A stretch of 26,149 nucleotides of DNA from Stramenopiles sp. TOSAG23-2 (Eukaryota > Sar): NCBI GenBank assembly GCA_900128395.1, contig LT649441.1, positions 1-26,149 of the forward strand, in the 5' to 3' direction. Position 1 is the first letter of the stretch; the number at the start of each line of letters is the position of its first letter. The position numbers and the translations under genes were made by a program. Below are positions 1 to 8,800 of this stretch, one piece after another. The notes under the pieces were generated by a model. The model made no database searches. It saw nothing but the letters and a program-made list of their open reading frames with translations, and was not told the origin of the DNA.

Positions 1-989
1 GAGTATTAGTTTGCAGAGGTGCATTAGAGCTTTACTATAGTAGGATAGAATATTATTATTCTTGCGCTTGAGTATTGAGCATAATTACTTAACACGAGAA
101 ATGTAAAATTATTTTAACTTAGATTTTAACCATCGCATTATTATATATGGTATTTTTATATATATTTAGAGTGTCTGTGTGCGTACAACATAATACGAAC
201 ACGCGTAATTTTTTATTTAAAACGTAATTTAAATATAGTTAAATTTTTAACATAGTTTGTGTTGTTCTTTTTTGATTCTTAAAAAAACTACAACCTAAAA
301 AAACTCTTCTTTATAAAACCACAGATTCTTTTATAAGTCACAATAAAACATCTTTAAATCACACAACGAAGCAAAACATTACATAAATGAACACAGTCTT
401 GTCGTATATGCCTCCCAATGTCTTAAAATCTAGTTTTGGACAACAAACGTTGCAAACTTTCATGATTAATACTCGGCTTATCTTATATATTTAAGTATTA
501 ATTCTTTTTCTTCTTTTTCTTCTTCATCAATTCTTCCTCATTTTTTATTTTTTTTTGTGCATGTAAATGTATGATATTGTATATATATATTAAATACACA
601 CAATTACAAACACAAACATGTTTATACGCACATCACAATGTGCGACTTAATTTTCATTTCGTTTATTATTAAAAAATATGTTTTGTATATCTATATTCAG
701 AGTGAAAACAAAAACCAATTATCAATATTACACTCAATTTTCTTCTTTTTTGTAATTTGTATATTATATATTATTTTGTAAGCCGATTAATAAATTTTTT
801 TTTCTTTCTTTTTTTTTTTATTTTACATAATATTAAACTTGATATTAACTTAATAATAAAATATTAGAAATTATTTCTGATATGAACATATAATATATAT
901 TAATATTAATAATAATAATATTTGATGAACGAAATTAAAATACTTTGTCACCCGTTGGTGTATCGCATATACAAGTTTTTTGTGCAAAC
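1..989. other. AT-rich non-coding flank
   Basis: No ORF with coding character is visible on either strand. The stretch is very AT-rich with T-runs (for example 798-822) and short AT repeats. The last part must hold the 3' untranslated region of the minus-strand RRM gene that ends at 990. I see no RNA gene or mobile element here. Confidence 0.6.
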
Positions 990-1505
990 TTATGCACGTC
1001 TGTCAACACGGATGGAGATAGCACGTCCTTCAATTTGTGTGCCGTTCAAGTTGTTCATTGCGTTGGTTGCTTCGTCTGCGGTACCAAATTTTATGGTACC
1101 CCAACCACGGGAACGTCCTTTTTTGTCCATTTGAACCATAGCGTTAACTGCACCCTGGAACAATTGTGCAAGGTCTTCGCCAGTGGTTGCCCATGGTAAA
1201 TTACTAACATAAAGGGAAGTACCAGTGAAGTTGTAGTCTTCATTGTTGTTGTTGTTGGTTGGTTCAGTTTTACCACGATCCACACGTACAACAATTTCCC
1301 GTCCACCCATATCATTACCGTTGGTGTTTTCGATTGCACTGTTTGCATCACCTTCACTACCGAAAGTAACAATACCGTAACCACGGGAACGGCCATTTTT
1401 ACCAATAACAACTTCAGCAGATTGACAGTTGAATGGTCCGTATTTTGCTTGTAAATCTTCAGACGTAGTGGTCCATGGTAAGTTTCCAACAAAGATTGCA
1501 GACAT
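990..1505 (-). CDS. Two-RRM RNA-binding protein
   Basis: Predicted to bind single-stranded RNA through two tandem RNA recognition motifs that fill nearly the whole protein (171 residues from this start). RRM1 begins at once: RNP2 is IFVGNL (residues 3-8) and RNP1 is RGYGIVTF (about residue 43). RRM2 follows a short Asn-rich linker (NNNNN, about residue 90), with RNP2 LYVSNL and RNP1 RGWGTIKF. The protein stops right after RRM2 (VRVDRRA). The open frame reaches four codons further upstream (1517) only through a TTG; the ATG at 1505-1503 is the natural start because RRM1 begins two residues later. No intron is needed and no RS, RGG or other effector domain is present. The family includes hnRNP-like, plastid RNP-like and poly(A)-associated proteins, so the RNA target cannot be assigned. 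Confidence 0.9.
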   Translation of the reverse strand: MSAIFVGNLPWTTTSEDLQAKYGPFNCQSAEVVIGKNGRSRGYGIVTFGSEGDANSAIENTNGNDMGGREIVVRVDRGKTEPTNNNNNEDYNFTGTSLYVSNLPWATTGEDLAQLFQGAVNAMVQMDKKGRSRGWGTIKFGTADEATNAMNNLNGTQIEGRAISIRVDRRA

Positions 1506-1782
1506 GATTATAAACAATAGATTTTTTTTTTTGTTATTTGTATATATTTAATATTAAAACGGTTATTTTTTTCTTTAAAGAATATATGATTTGTGTATAT
1601 GTAACATATGTATGTGTATTCTTCTATGATGATGATATATGTTCTATTATTTTTATAGTTCTAGTTAGATTATTTTAATTAATTGTGCGGCTGCAAGGGT
1701 TTGTATCTAATGGTATTTCCATACTAATGTCCAAACTAATGTTTTAAGATTTTATACGATGTGTGTGGACAACTCCAGAACT

Positions 1783-1795
1783 GTGTGGACCACAC
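1783..1795. repeat. Perfect short inverted repeat
   Basis: GTGTGG-A-CCACAC, a 6-bp perfect stem around one base. It lies in a local GC-richer patch (1760-1805) that also has GTGTGTGGAC (1761-1770), so the GTGTGGAC word occurs twice. It could be a protein-binding site or an RNA hairpin; the function is unknown. Confidence 0.5.
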
Positions 1796-1850
1796 TGTGG
1801 ACAGAGTATTATGAGAATGGACGAAAGTAGTAAAATAACACTATACACTA

Positions 1851-1901
1851 TAGGATATATTGATTTATATATGTATACTATATAGTATACAATACATCCT
1901 A
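1851..1901. repeat. AT-rich hairpin with 18-bp palindrome
   Basis: An outer inverted repeat, TAGGATATATTG (1851-1862) against CAATACATCCTA (1890-1901), pairs at 11 of 12 positions. Its inner part contains a perfect 18-bp palindrome at 1873-1890. It could extrude as a cruciform or fold as a transcript hairpin. It is unlike ordinary AT microsatellite because the outer arms are non-repetitive. Confidence 0.5.
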
Positions 1902-2392
1902 TATCACCATAATCATCGAAACGATAAAACTGTGGGTTCTTTCTTTCTGGTGGTCTTTTTTCTGATGGGTGGTTCAAATTGATTGGATTTCTTCTTTGTT
2001 GGTTCCTCCAGGTTCCTCACATCGTATAGAGTTATATACACTACATAGCATTATAATGGTATTACTATATGATATTTATTTTCCCACTTCGTACTTATTC
2101 TATACTACATACTACATTATACCTATCAAATATACAATGGTATGTCTATCTTATCGTTTCAAAAAGAAAAAAGAAGTTAGAAGAGATGCAAAAAAAAAGG
2201 GGGACGAAATACAAATTGTATTAAAAATATATATAGTTACAAATGAAAATAACAACAATGAATTACAAATAATATTTATTATTAATTTTGAAAAAATTTG
2301 TTATATATAGTAGAAATAGTCTCTTGTATATAATATATATATAGACTATATATATATATATATACCACACACAAAGAATAATAACGACGACG

Positions 2393-3085
2393 ATGAATTA
2401 CAATAATATTTTATTTACAATATGTATAACATTCATGTATATTAGTTTCACCACTTCATTGCCTATATTACGTCACCAACATCTTAAAACGACTAAGAAA
2501 CTTCAAAATATGATTGAAAATACTTTATTAGAAATAGGACAATTAAGAATCCAAGCGGAACAAAGTGTAGATATTCCTTCCCCTGGGGCAACTGGTGTAG
2601 CTGCTGCACCTGCAGTAGCAAATGCAACTGTAGTAGGCAGTGGAACCGTTGGTAGTAATAGTAATAAAACATCAAATAGTCAAGAGACAGTAGCATCAAC
2701 AAAACTTGCTGAAAATAGAGTAAAAGGTATTACACAAAAAGCACAAGATGCTGCTGATAAAGCAACTGTAGACGCGACAAATAAATTGACAAATAAATTA
2801 TTCAACCAGCCAAAAGAAACATTTGGTGATTTCAAAGGCGATACCACGAATTTGTTCGACCATGATGCTGAGCTTGCTTTAAACTATGGTAATAAAAATC
2901 CATTAGTAGCTGTTGATGAAGCAGAACTTAAAAACAAACCAGAAGAAAATCCAACTGGTGGTGCTGAGAAAAAAACAAGTGCAACTGGTGGTGAAATGGG
3001 TACAACTGGTGCAACTGGTGCAAGTAACTCTGCAACAGGAAATGCTAATTCAGGTGTTGTAGGTTCTTCTACTGGTAATGCTTAA
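2393..3085 (+). CDS. Secreted low-complexity protein, unknown
   Basis: I do not recognise a family. The 230-residue product starts with a clear signal peptide (residues 1-22: polar start, hydrophobic ILFTICITFMYISF, then TTSLP). A short basic/amphipathic helical stretch follows (HLKTTKKLQNMIENTLLEIGQL). From about residue 60 the protein is rich in Ala, Gly, Thr, Ser and Asn, with NxT/S sequons (for example NKT, NAT). A helical Lys/Ala segment (about 105-135) comes next, and the C-terminal 50 residues repeat GAT/TGA/ATG-type Gly-Ala-Thr words. There is no cysteine-rich or enzymatic motif. The ATG at 2393 is the first in frame and the signal peptide fits it. An extracellular or surface (coat, adhesive or mucin-like) role is inference only. 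Codon use matches the neighbours, and the 3' flank carries a dispersed structured element. Confidence 0.7.
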   Translation: MNYNNILFTICITFMYISFTTSLPILRHQHLKTTKKLQNMIENTLLEIGQLRIQAEQSVDIPSPGATGVAAAPAVANATVVGSGTVGSNSNKTSNSQETVASTKLAENRVKGITQKAQDAADKATVDATNKLTNKLFNQPKETFGDFKGDTTNLFDHDAELALNYGNKNPLVAVDEAELKNKPEENPTGGAEKKTSATGGEMGTTGATGASNSATGNANSGVVGSSTGNA

Positions 3086-3248
3086 AACTAATGATTTTTG
3101 TACAAAACAATATTTATATAATTTTATGTATATATATACTAAAGATAGTAATACCACTCGTATCCTTTTAGTAGACGACACTTCTCTGCTGTACCCTCTC
3201 TTTTTTAATATTTTTAAAAAACAAAAAATAAAACTCATATATATATAT

Positions 3249-3407
3249 TAAGTTTACGCATATAATTTATTTTTAATGTACTCCAGGATAATAATTCCTA
3301 CTCTTCTTCAAAAGAATACAAATAACTGAAATAATCTATCTCACACTATGATATATGATAGTGTGTTGATATTGAATATCATACCAATGAAGGTAAATAG
3401 ATGGTAT
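3249..3407 (+). ncRNA. Dispersed structured element, copy A
   Basis: About 159 bp that align through most of their length to 10682-10825. Conserved blocks include TTTACGCA, TCAAAAGAATAC, AATAACTGAAA, AATCTATCTCACACT (3333-3347) and an identical 25-mer at 3383-3407 that starts ACCAATGAAGG. Within copy A, CACACTAT pairs with ATAGTGTG (about 3343-3366), ATCTAT pairs with ATAGAT, and ATACC/GGTAT bracket the 25-mer. Both copies lie about 110-165 bp downstream of a plus-strand stop codon in a convergent gap. It could be a ncRNA gene, a 3'-UTR element or a degenerate MITE-like repeat. The strand is assumed from the upstream gene. Confidence 0.45.
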
Positions 3408-3434
3408 CAACTACTCATACTCGTAGCAGTTGAT
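3406..3434. repeat. Hairpin next to element A
   Basis: ATCAACT (3406-3412) pairs perfectly with AGTTGAT (3428-3434) around a 15-nt loop. It overlaps the end of the conserved element but is not present next to copy B, so it may be separate or lineage-specific decoration. Confidence 0.45.
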
Positions 3435-3469
3435 GAAAAACGAACATCATAAGGAAGGCGGAGAATAAA

Positions 3470-3485
3470 TTGTACCGGGGTACAA
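3470..3485. repeat. Perfect 16-bp inverted repeat
   Basis: TTGTACC-GG-GGTACAA, a 7-bp perfect stem with a 2-nt centre and GC-richer than its surroundings. A tight hairpin or a dimeric protein-binding site is possible; the role is unknown. Confidence 0.5.
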
Positions 3486-3884
3486 GTCATTATACGACTC
3501 ACTAAATGCACATTTTAAAGCAAAACGATTTATTATTTAAGCGCAACTTTTAATAATCGCGGGGTTTGTATATCTCTACATGTAGTAGAAATCCAATTAG
3601 AAGCTGCGAGCTCCTTTACTTCGGCTATAGTTCGAGATCTTTGCAAATTTGATTTTAGCGACTGCTTTTAAAAAGGTAAAATTAGCAACTCTGAGCAAAA
3701 GTTAAACTCATATACTGTATATATATGACACACACATGCAAATTTTACACACTGCTCTTTTCTCTATACATACTTTGTAAAATCATACATTACACACACA
3801 CACACATGTGTATAATTAGGGCAGACACACACACTTTTCTACGAACTTCATACTACGAAGGCGCATCTCTAGAAAGTTCGTACA
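3486..3884. other. Convergent intergenic remainder
   Basis: No gene is seen. The stretch is less AT-rich around 3540-3680 than most spacers here. It holds a GTTCGAGAT word (3630-3638) resembling a pol III B box, but no tRNA fold could be made around it. An (AC)n run lies at 3790-3806. The 3' UTR of the NamZ-like gene (-) must lie at the right edge. Confidence 0.5.
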
Positions 3885-5444
3885 CTAGATTTTAATCTTT
3901 CGTTTGTATAATAAAGAGTGTTGATAATTTTTATAAAAATCAGAATGAATTAATTCATCATTGTATTGTTGTAATATTAAATCAGTAGTCCATTTTCGCC
4001 CTGTATCTAAAATTGCCAATCTTGTAAAATTGCTACCAGTTAATAAATCTATGAAATTATTATCAAGAAAATAAAAATCTACAACCTCTTTACTTTTACT
4101 TTCAGCATTGTCATCATTGACAATCATTTTTTCTTCGAATTTCATTGCCAAATTACTACTTGTCTTTTTCCCAGCCATTGATTGTGCTAAAAATAAAATA
4201 TCCAAAACTAAACGAAATGGATCAAAACAATTTGGATCTGTTACGTATATATCAATGCCATTCGAAATATTACCTTGAAATTTGCTAAATGTTGGTGTAA
4301 AATATGCATCTCGTATTGCTATTCCACAATAGTTATTATCGGTATTTTGGATTAAAGATTTCAAATGTTGTGAAAAAGTATAATTTAAATAAGGTGCACC
4401 TATTATTTGAAATGGCTTTGTTGTCCCTCTACCTTCACTTAACGTAGTACCTTCTAAAAAACATATACCTGGATATGCAAATGCAGTTTCTATTGTAGGC
4501 ATATTGGGCGATGGTAAAACAAATGGAATTTCAGTAATTGGATATGTTTTTTGTACATCCCAATTTGTCATTTGAACCACATATACATTCAAATTATTTT
4601 TCTTCTTATCATTTATGAACCGTTTGTTATTATTATTATTATTATTGTTGTTGTTGTTGTTGTTGTTGTTGTTTTTGTTGTTTTGTCCGATAGTTGAAGT
4701 CGACGACGATGATGATAAAAATGCGGTGGGACATCGATTCATTGCATTTGAATAAAAATACAACGCTAATTCCCCTACAGTCATCCCATGTTGAATTGGT
4801 ATATTGACTTTTCCTACACCTGAAAAATATTGTGAACTTAAAATCATTGGCCCGTGAATTTTTTCACCGCCTAAAGGATTTGGCCGATCAAGTACAATAA
4901 ATTGTATCTTTGATGACACCATAGAAGAAGATGCAGCACACATCATATCATACATAGTCCATATAAAGGTATAAAAACGAGCACCGACATCTTGTATATC
5001 AAAAATAATGGTATCAACTTTAGTAGTTTTAATCATTTGAATTAATTCCGTAGAATTTTTTCCATACGTGTTATAAACTGTTAAGTTTGTTTGTGGATCT
5101 AAATATTTACTTTTTCCACCATGACCAGCCTCAGCTGCACCACGAAATCCGTGTTCAGGTCCAAATACAATTAATTCCTTTACTTTTAAATTACCTTGTA
5201 ACATATCGTCATGCATAACATCAACTATATGATTCAAGGTCTTTGGTAATAAAGACGTTGGATTTGCTATGATTCCGACTGTTTTTGAATTACTCAATTC
5301 ATTATACTTATTATTTACAAAATTTTCAACACCTAATATTATTCTAGCATGCAATGGATGTATGGCAATTGCTATTATTATTATAATCACAGCCACAGTT
5401 TCTACTATCAATATTGACATTCTCACTTTACGATAGGTTGCCAT
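3885..5444 (-). CDS. NamZ/DUF1343-like exo-N-acetylmuramidase
   Basis: Resembles NamZ (glycoside hydrolase family 171, formerly DUF1343), which in bacteria removes terminal N-acetylmuramic acid from peptidoglycan fragments. Conserved blocks occur in the family order: GVENFV (about residue 38), the PEHGFRG motif carrying the proposed catalytic Glu (about 95), DIQDVGARFYTF (about 150), LDRPNPLGG (about 187), the IQHGMTVGELA block (about 218), PSPNMPT, then EGTTLSEGRGTTKPF. The 519-residue length exceeds the roughly 400 of bacterial members because of an N-terminal extension with one hydrophobic segment (about residues 10-28, a signal peptide or anchor) and a Ser/Asn-rich insert containing about 16 consecutive Asn (4626-4672). 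The Asn tract and the lack of a bacterial neighbourhood show that it is resident in the eukaryotic genome, not contamination. A role in digesting ingested bacterial walls in a phagosome/lysosome, or extracellularly, is inference. All key motifs are intact. Confidence 0.88.
   Translation of the reverse strand: MATYRKVRMSILIVETVAVIIIIIAIAIHPLHARIILGVENFVNNKYNELSNSKTVGIIANPTSLLPKTLNHIVDVMHDDMLQGNLKVKELIVFGPEHGFRGAAEAGHGGKSKYLDPQTNLTVYNTYGKNSTELIQMIKTTKVDTIIFDIQDVGARFYTFIWTMYDMMCAASSSMVSSKIQFIVLDRPNPLGGEKIHGPMILSSQYFSGVGKVNIPIQHGMTVGELALYFYSNAMNRCPTAFLSSSSSTSTIGQNNKNNNNNNNNNNNNNNNNKRFINDKKKNNLNVYVVQMTNWDVQKTYPITEIPFVLPSPNMPTIETAFAYPGICFLEGTTLSEGRGTTKPFQIIGAPYLNYTFSQHLKSLIQNTDNNYCGIAIRDAYFTPTFSKFQGNISNGIDIYVTDPNCFDPFRLVLDILFLAQSMAGKKTSSNLAMKFEEKMIVNDDNAESKSKEVVDFYFLDNNFIDLLTGSNFTRLAILDTGRKWTTDLILQQYNDELIHSDFYKNYQHSLLYKRKIKI
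4626..4672 (-). repeat. Asn-codon microsatellite in the NamZ-like gene
   Basis: An (ATT)n/(GTT)n tract on the + strand encodes about 16 consecutive Asn in a loop insert of the NamZ-like enzyme. Mixed AAT and AAC codons suggest that the amino-acid run is tolerated rather than being a pure slippage tract. Confidence 0.85.
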
Positions 5445-5829
5445 TGTTTATAAATATATATGTTGTGCAGGCATATGATTATTTATTATTATTATTATGT
5501 ATATGATTTACTTTTACTCTGACATTATAATTATTTATATATTATATTTTGGATATTAAAAAATACAATGATACTATATCCTATGGTACCCACCACAACA
5601 GGCAGGAGTGAGGTCGCTATTATGCTGGTATGCACACATTATGGCCATAGTACCTGGTATTAATAGTAATTGACCGCGTACGAAATATTAATTCAATTAT
5701 TTCAATAATATATTATAGCTTATTATACACTTGTAAAGAAAGTTTGTAAGTATTTATTTTAATTTTATTTAAATAAAATATATAATATACGTACAAAAAA
5801 AATAAAAATACAACACGCGGTTGATTATA
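5445..5829. other. Intergenic spacer with GC-richer patch
   Basis: Lies between two minus-strand genes: the promoter side of the NamZ-like gene and the 3' side of the WH2 fusion gene. A local GC-richer patch at 5578-5665 has CTATGG (5581-5586) pairing with CCATAG (5645-5650). The rest is AT-rich. No ORF is supported. Confidence 0.5.
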
Positions 5830-8800
5830 TTACAAGCCAAACTCAGCAACTTCTACGCCACTGCTTCCTGTACCACTATCATCATCGCTACTATAATCAT
5901 TTTCCTCCTCCTCCTCCTCGTCTTCTTCTAAATCGTTTACCATGGAGTCACGCACAACAGTCAATTCTGTCATTGCCATTTTCTTAATTTTACTATCATC
6001 TTCGGCTAATTCCAAACATTGATTTAAATAATCAATTGCTTCATCGTATCTTTCTAAACTTTTGTAGGAATGTGATAAATTGTATAATATATATGTTTCT
6101 TTAGATACTTCGCCAAGATCTTGAAATATCTTTATACATGTCAGATTATTGTCAATAGCAGCATGGCTATTGCCCATTGCCTCTTGGAGTGATGCTAAAT
6201 TTGATAATGCTTTTCCTTCCAATAACTTGTCTTTCAATTCAATTGCAATTTCTTTCGCCTCCTCAAAAATTTCCTCACCTTTTTGAAATTCGCGACGTTG
6301 ATAATGTTCTCTTCCTGATTTTAACAATGCATCAATATCTTCTCTTAATTCTATCGCATAATCTTCTTGAGTGAAATCCATTTCATCTGCATTCGATTGT
6401 TTACTTGAGCGTCTAGATCTTGGTGTAGTAGGTGTTGCTGAACGAACTGATATCGTCTTCACGTCTTTTAATGAATTTATTTTCAATGGTTTCGTTATTT
6501 TCGGTGGTGCAAAAGTATCGGCATGGTTTTTATTATTATTATCATTATCATTATTATTGTTGTTGTTGTTGTTTAATTCTATATCTTCAATAGGCATTTC
6601 CAAATCTTTCTGTTTCCTTTGTTGTTCTATTATATTTTTACGGATCAATTCTAGCTTTTCTTTCTCTTCTTGTAATTTTTGAGCTTCAAGTGCCATATAT
6701 TTATTGATATTTTGTATCTCTTCTCGGACTTTGTTCAACGATTCTTTTGCACGATCACGTTCAGCTTCAACTTGTTTTAATTCTATTTCTTCGGAAGACA
6801 TTTCCCGTTTCTTATTTTTCTTTAAACTATTTGCACCCCCTTTGTTGCGTATTGCGGCTAATAATGGCGAGCCGCCACCATCAGGGGAAGATGTTTCAGA
6901 TGTTTCTTTCTTTTTCTTTAAACTATTTGCACCTCCTTTGTTACGTATAGCAGCTAATAATGGCGAGCCGCCACCATCAGGGGAAGATGTTTCAGATGTT
7001 TCTTTCTTTTTCTTTAAACTATTTGCACCTCCTTTGTTACGTATAGCAGCTAATAATGGCGAGCCGCCACCATCGTTTCCAAGAGGTGAAGGTGTTTTTT
7101 GTTTTTTTTTCAAACTATTTGCATCTCCTTTATTACGTATAGCCGCTAGTAATGGATTGCCTCCACCACTACCATCACTAGGAGATGAAACAACAGGTGC
7201 TTTCGATGAGGATTTTTTTATCAGACTATTCGAACCCCCCTTGTTACGAATTGCAGCAAGCAAGGGATTACCACCACCACCGCCGCCACTACCAAATGGA
7301 CTTGTTTTTTTCGCACTCCTCGGCGGGGTGCGTTTACTAGGACTTGATTTTGCAATGTGTTCTTTTTTCTTCTTCTCTTCAATTAATTGATCTACATTTA
7401 ATATGGTTGTTTTTGAATATAGTGTGACTGTAGTTTTCACAATGGTTTCTTTCGGTTCTTTGCCTTTTTTTTTATTGTCAATCGCCATAGTTTCATGCGA
7501 TTGTCTATGTGCACGCCCTAATCCAGCAAATAAACGGCTCCAATTACCACTTACTTCATACAATATACCACCATTCACACTTGTCATTTTTACATGTTTT
7601 TTATCATTAAAAGAATTCAATAATTGACTTTGGTTACCTTCCCATCCTATAACGTGCATGGTAGCTGGTAGATCATTGCCATTTAAAAAAAATGATGTAT
7701 GAAGATACGGCTCAGTCGCATGTGTTACAGGGTATTCAATAGGTTCAGGGTCTATTTCAAACGTGATAGCAGCCATAAATTCAATTGCTTTAATCGATTC
7801 CTTATTAATATTAAAATAATCTAATACTTGATCTAAAACATCATCTTCCAATCCTATACCGTCTTCGTCGCCATGAGTAGCTAATATTATATGTACATTT
7901 TTTCTTTTCTTTTTGTCATCCTTTTTTGTAGCCTTATCTGTATTTACATGATTATCGTCGCTGTCATAATCATTGTTTTTAGGTCCACCTAAAAGTGCAA
8001 TATTTTCCATCATTGGAGTTGAAAGTGGTAAACAATTAAGTCCATATATTTCAACAGCATTTAATAGTTTATATGGGAGAAAATGATCAAATACATATAC
8101 ACAAGAACCGGCAAAATTGGATTGAAGTAATACACCAACAAGACCTTCACTACGCCAAAATGGTAATGCGCCTAATATTTTATCATTCTCGTTCGGAACG
8201 AAAACATCCTCTATGGTTTGTCCGTCTGGTTTTTTATCATCAGCACCACCTTCTTCCTCCGTTTCATTTATGTCTCCAATAATACTTTTAAACGTTGACA
8301 ATATTTGATTATGATTTGCTTCATAACGTTTTAGCTCGCCACCACCAATAGGTGTATAGTAATATAAGCCAAGATCCGTATCATCAAAAGCCTCGATGAT
8401 AGCATCATCCGGTATCCAACCTTCGTTTTGAAGTAAACTACCAAATGGCTTTGCACCATCGCAACCACCAAATACATAAATATGTTTAACATTGGATTTC
8501 TTCGCCGCTTCTTTTGCTTTTTCAATTAACGGTGGCACAGTAAATAATACAGTTGCACCAGAATCTTGAAGTTGAAAAGCAAATTCGTCTGCATTCCAAA
8601 ATGGAGACGATGGTGCAAAAATACCTCCAAGCATCTGTGTCGCGTGTATTACTAAATTCCATTCCAGCATATTCGGTGCAAAAACGGCAACAACAGTGCC
8701 TTTCTGTACATTACATTTATTAGCTAAACCATAGGCTAATTGTTTTGAATAATCAAGAAGTTCTTGATAGGAAAATGATCTACCAGTAATTCCATCTACT

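Larger units (their letters stand above)
1506..2392. other. Divergent intergenic region with palindromes
   Basis: This spacer lies between the RRM gene (-) and the secreted-protein gene (+) and should hold both promoters. It contains a short GC-richer patch with inverted repeats (1783-1795) and a long AT hairpin (1851-1901), listed separately. Long AT dinucleotide runs (2330-2362) sit just upstream of the start at 2393. Open frames at 1744-1977 and 1969-2310 show no coding character. Confidence 0.55.

Noticed and set aside
1744-2310. Two short ORFs (1744-1977 minus, 1969-2310 plus) between the first two genes
   Set aside because: Low-complexity Tyr/Ile/Lys-rich translations of AT repeats and palindromes, with no domain.
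3601-3645. Possible tRNA: B-box-like GTTCGAGAT at 3630-3638
   Set aside because: No A box, acceptor stem or anticodon arm could be paired around it.
3885-5444. Bacterial contamination as source of the NamZ-like gene
   Set aside because: Asn tract, AT content, N-terminal extension and eukaryotic neighbours on both sides argue that it belongs to this genome.
6704-7390. Plus-strand ORF with repeated FKLFAPPLLRIAANNGEPPPSG units
   Set aside because: It is the exact antisense of the WH2 array; the repeats come from the minus-strand coding repeats.
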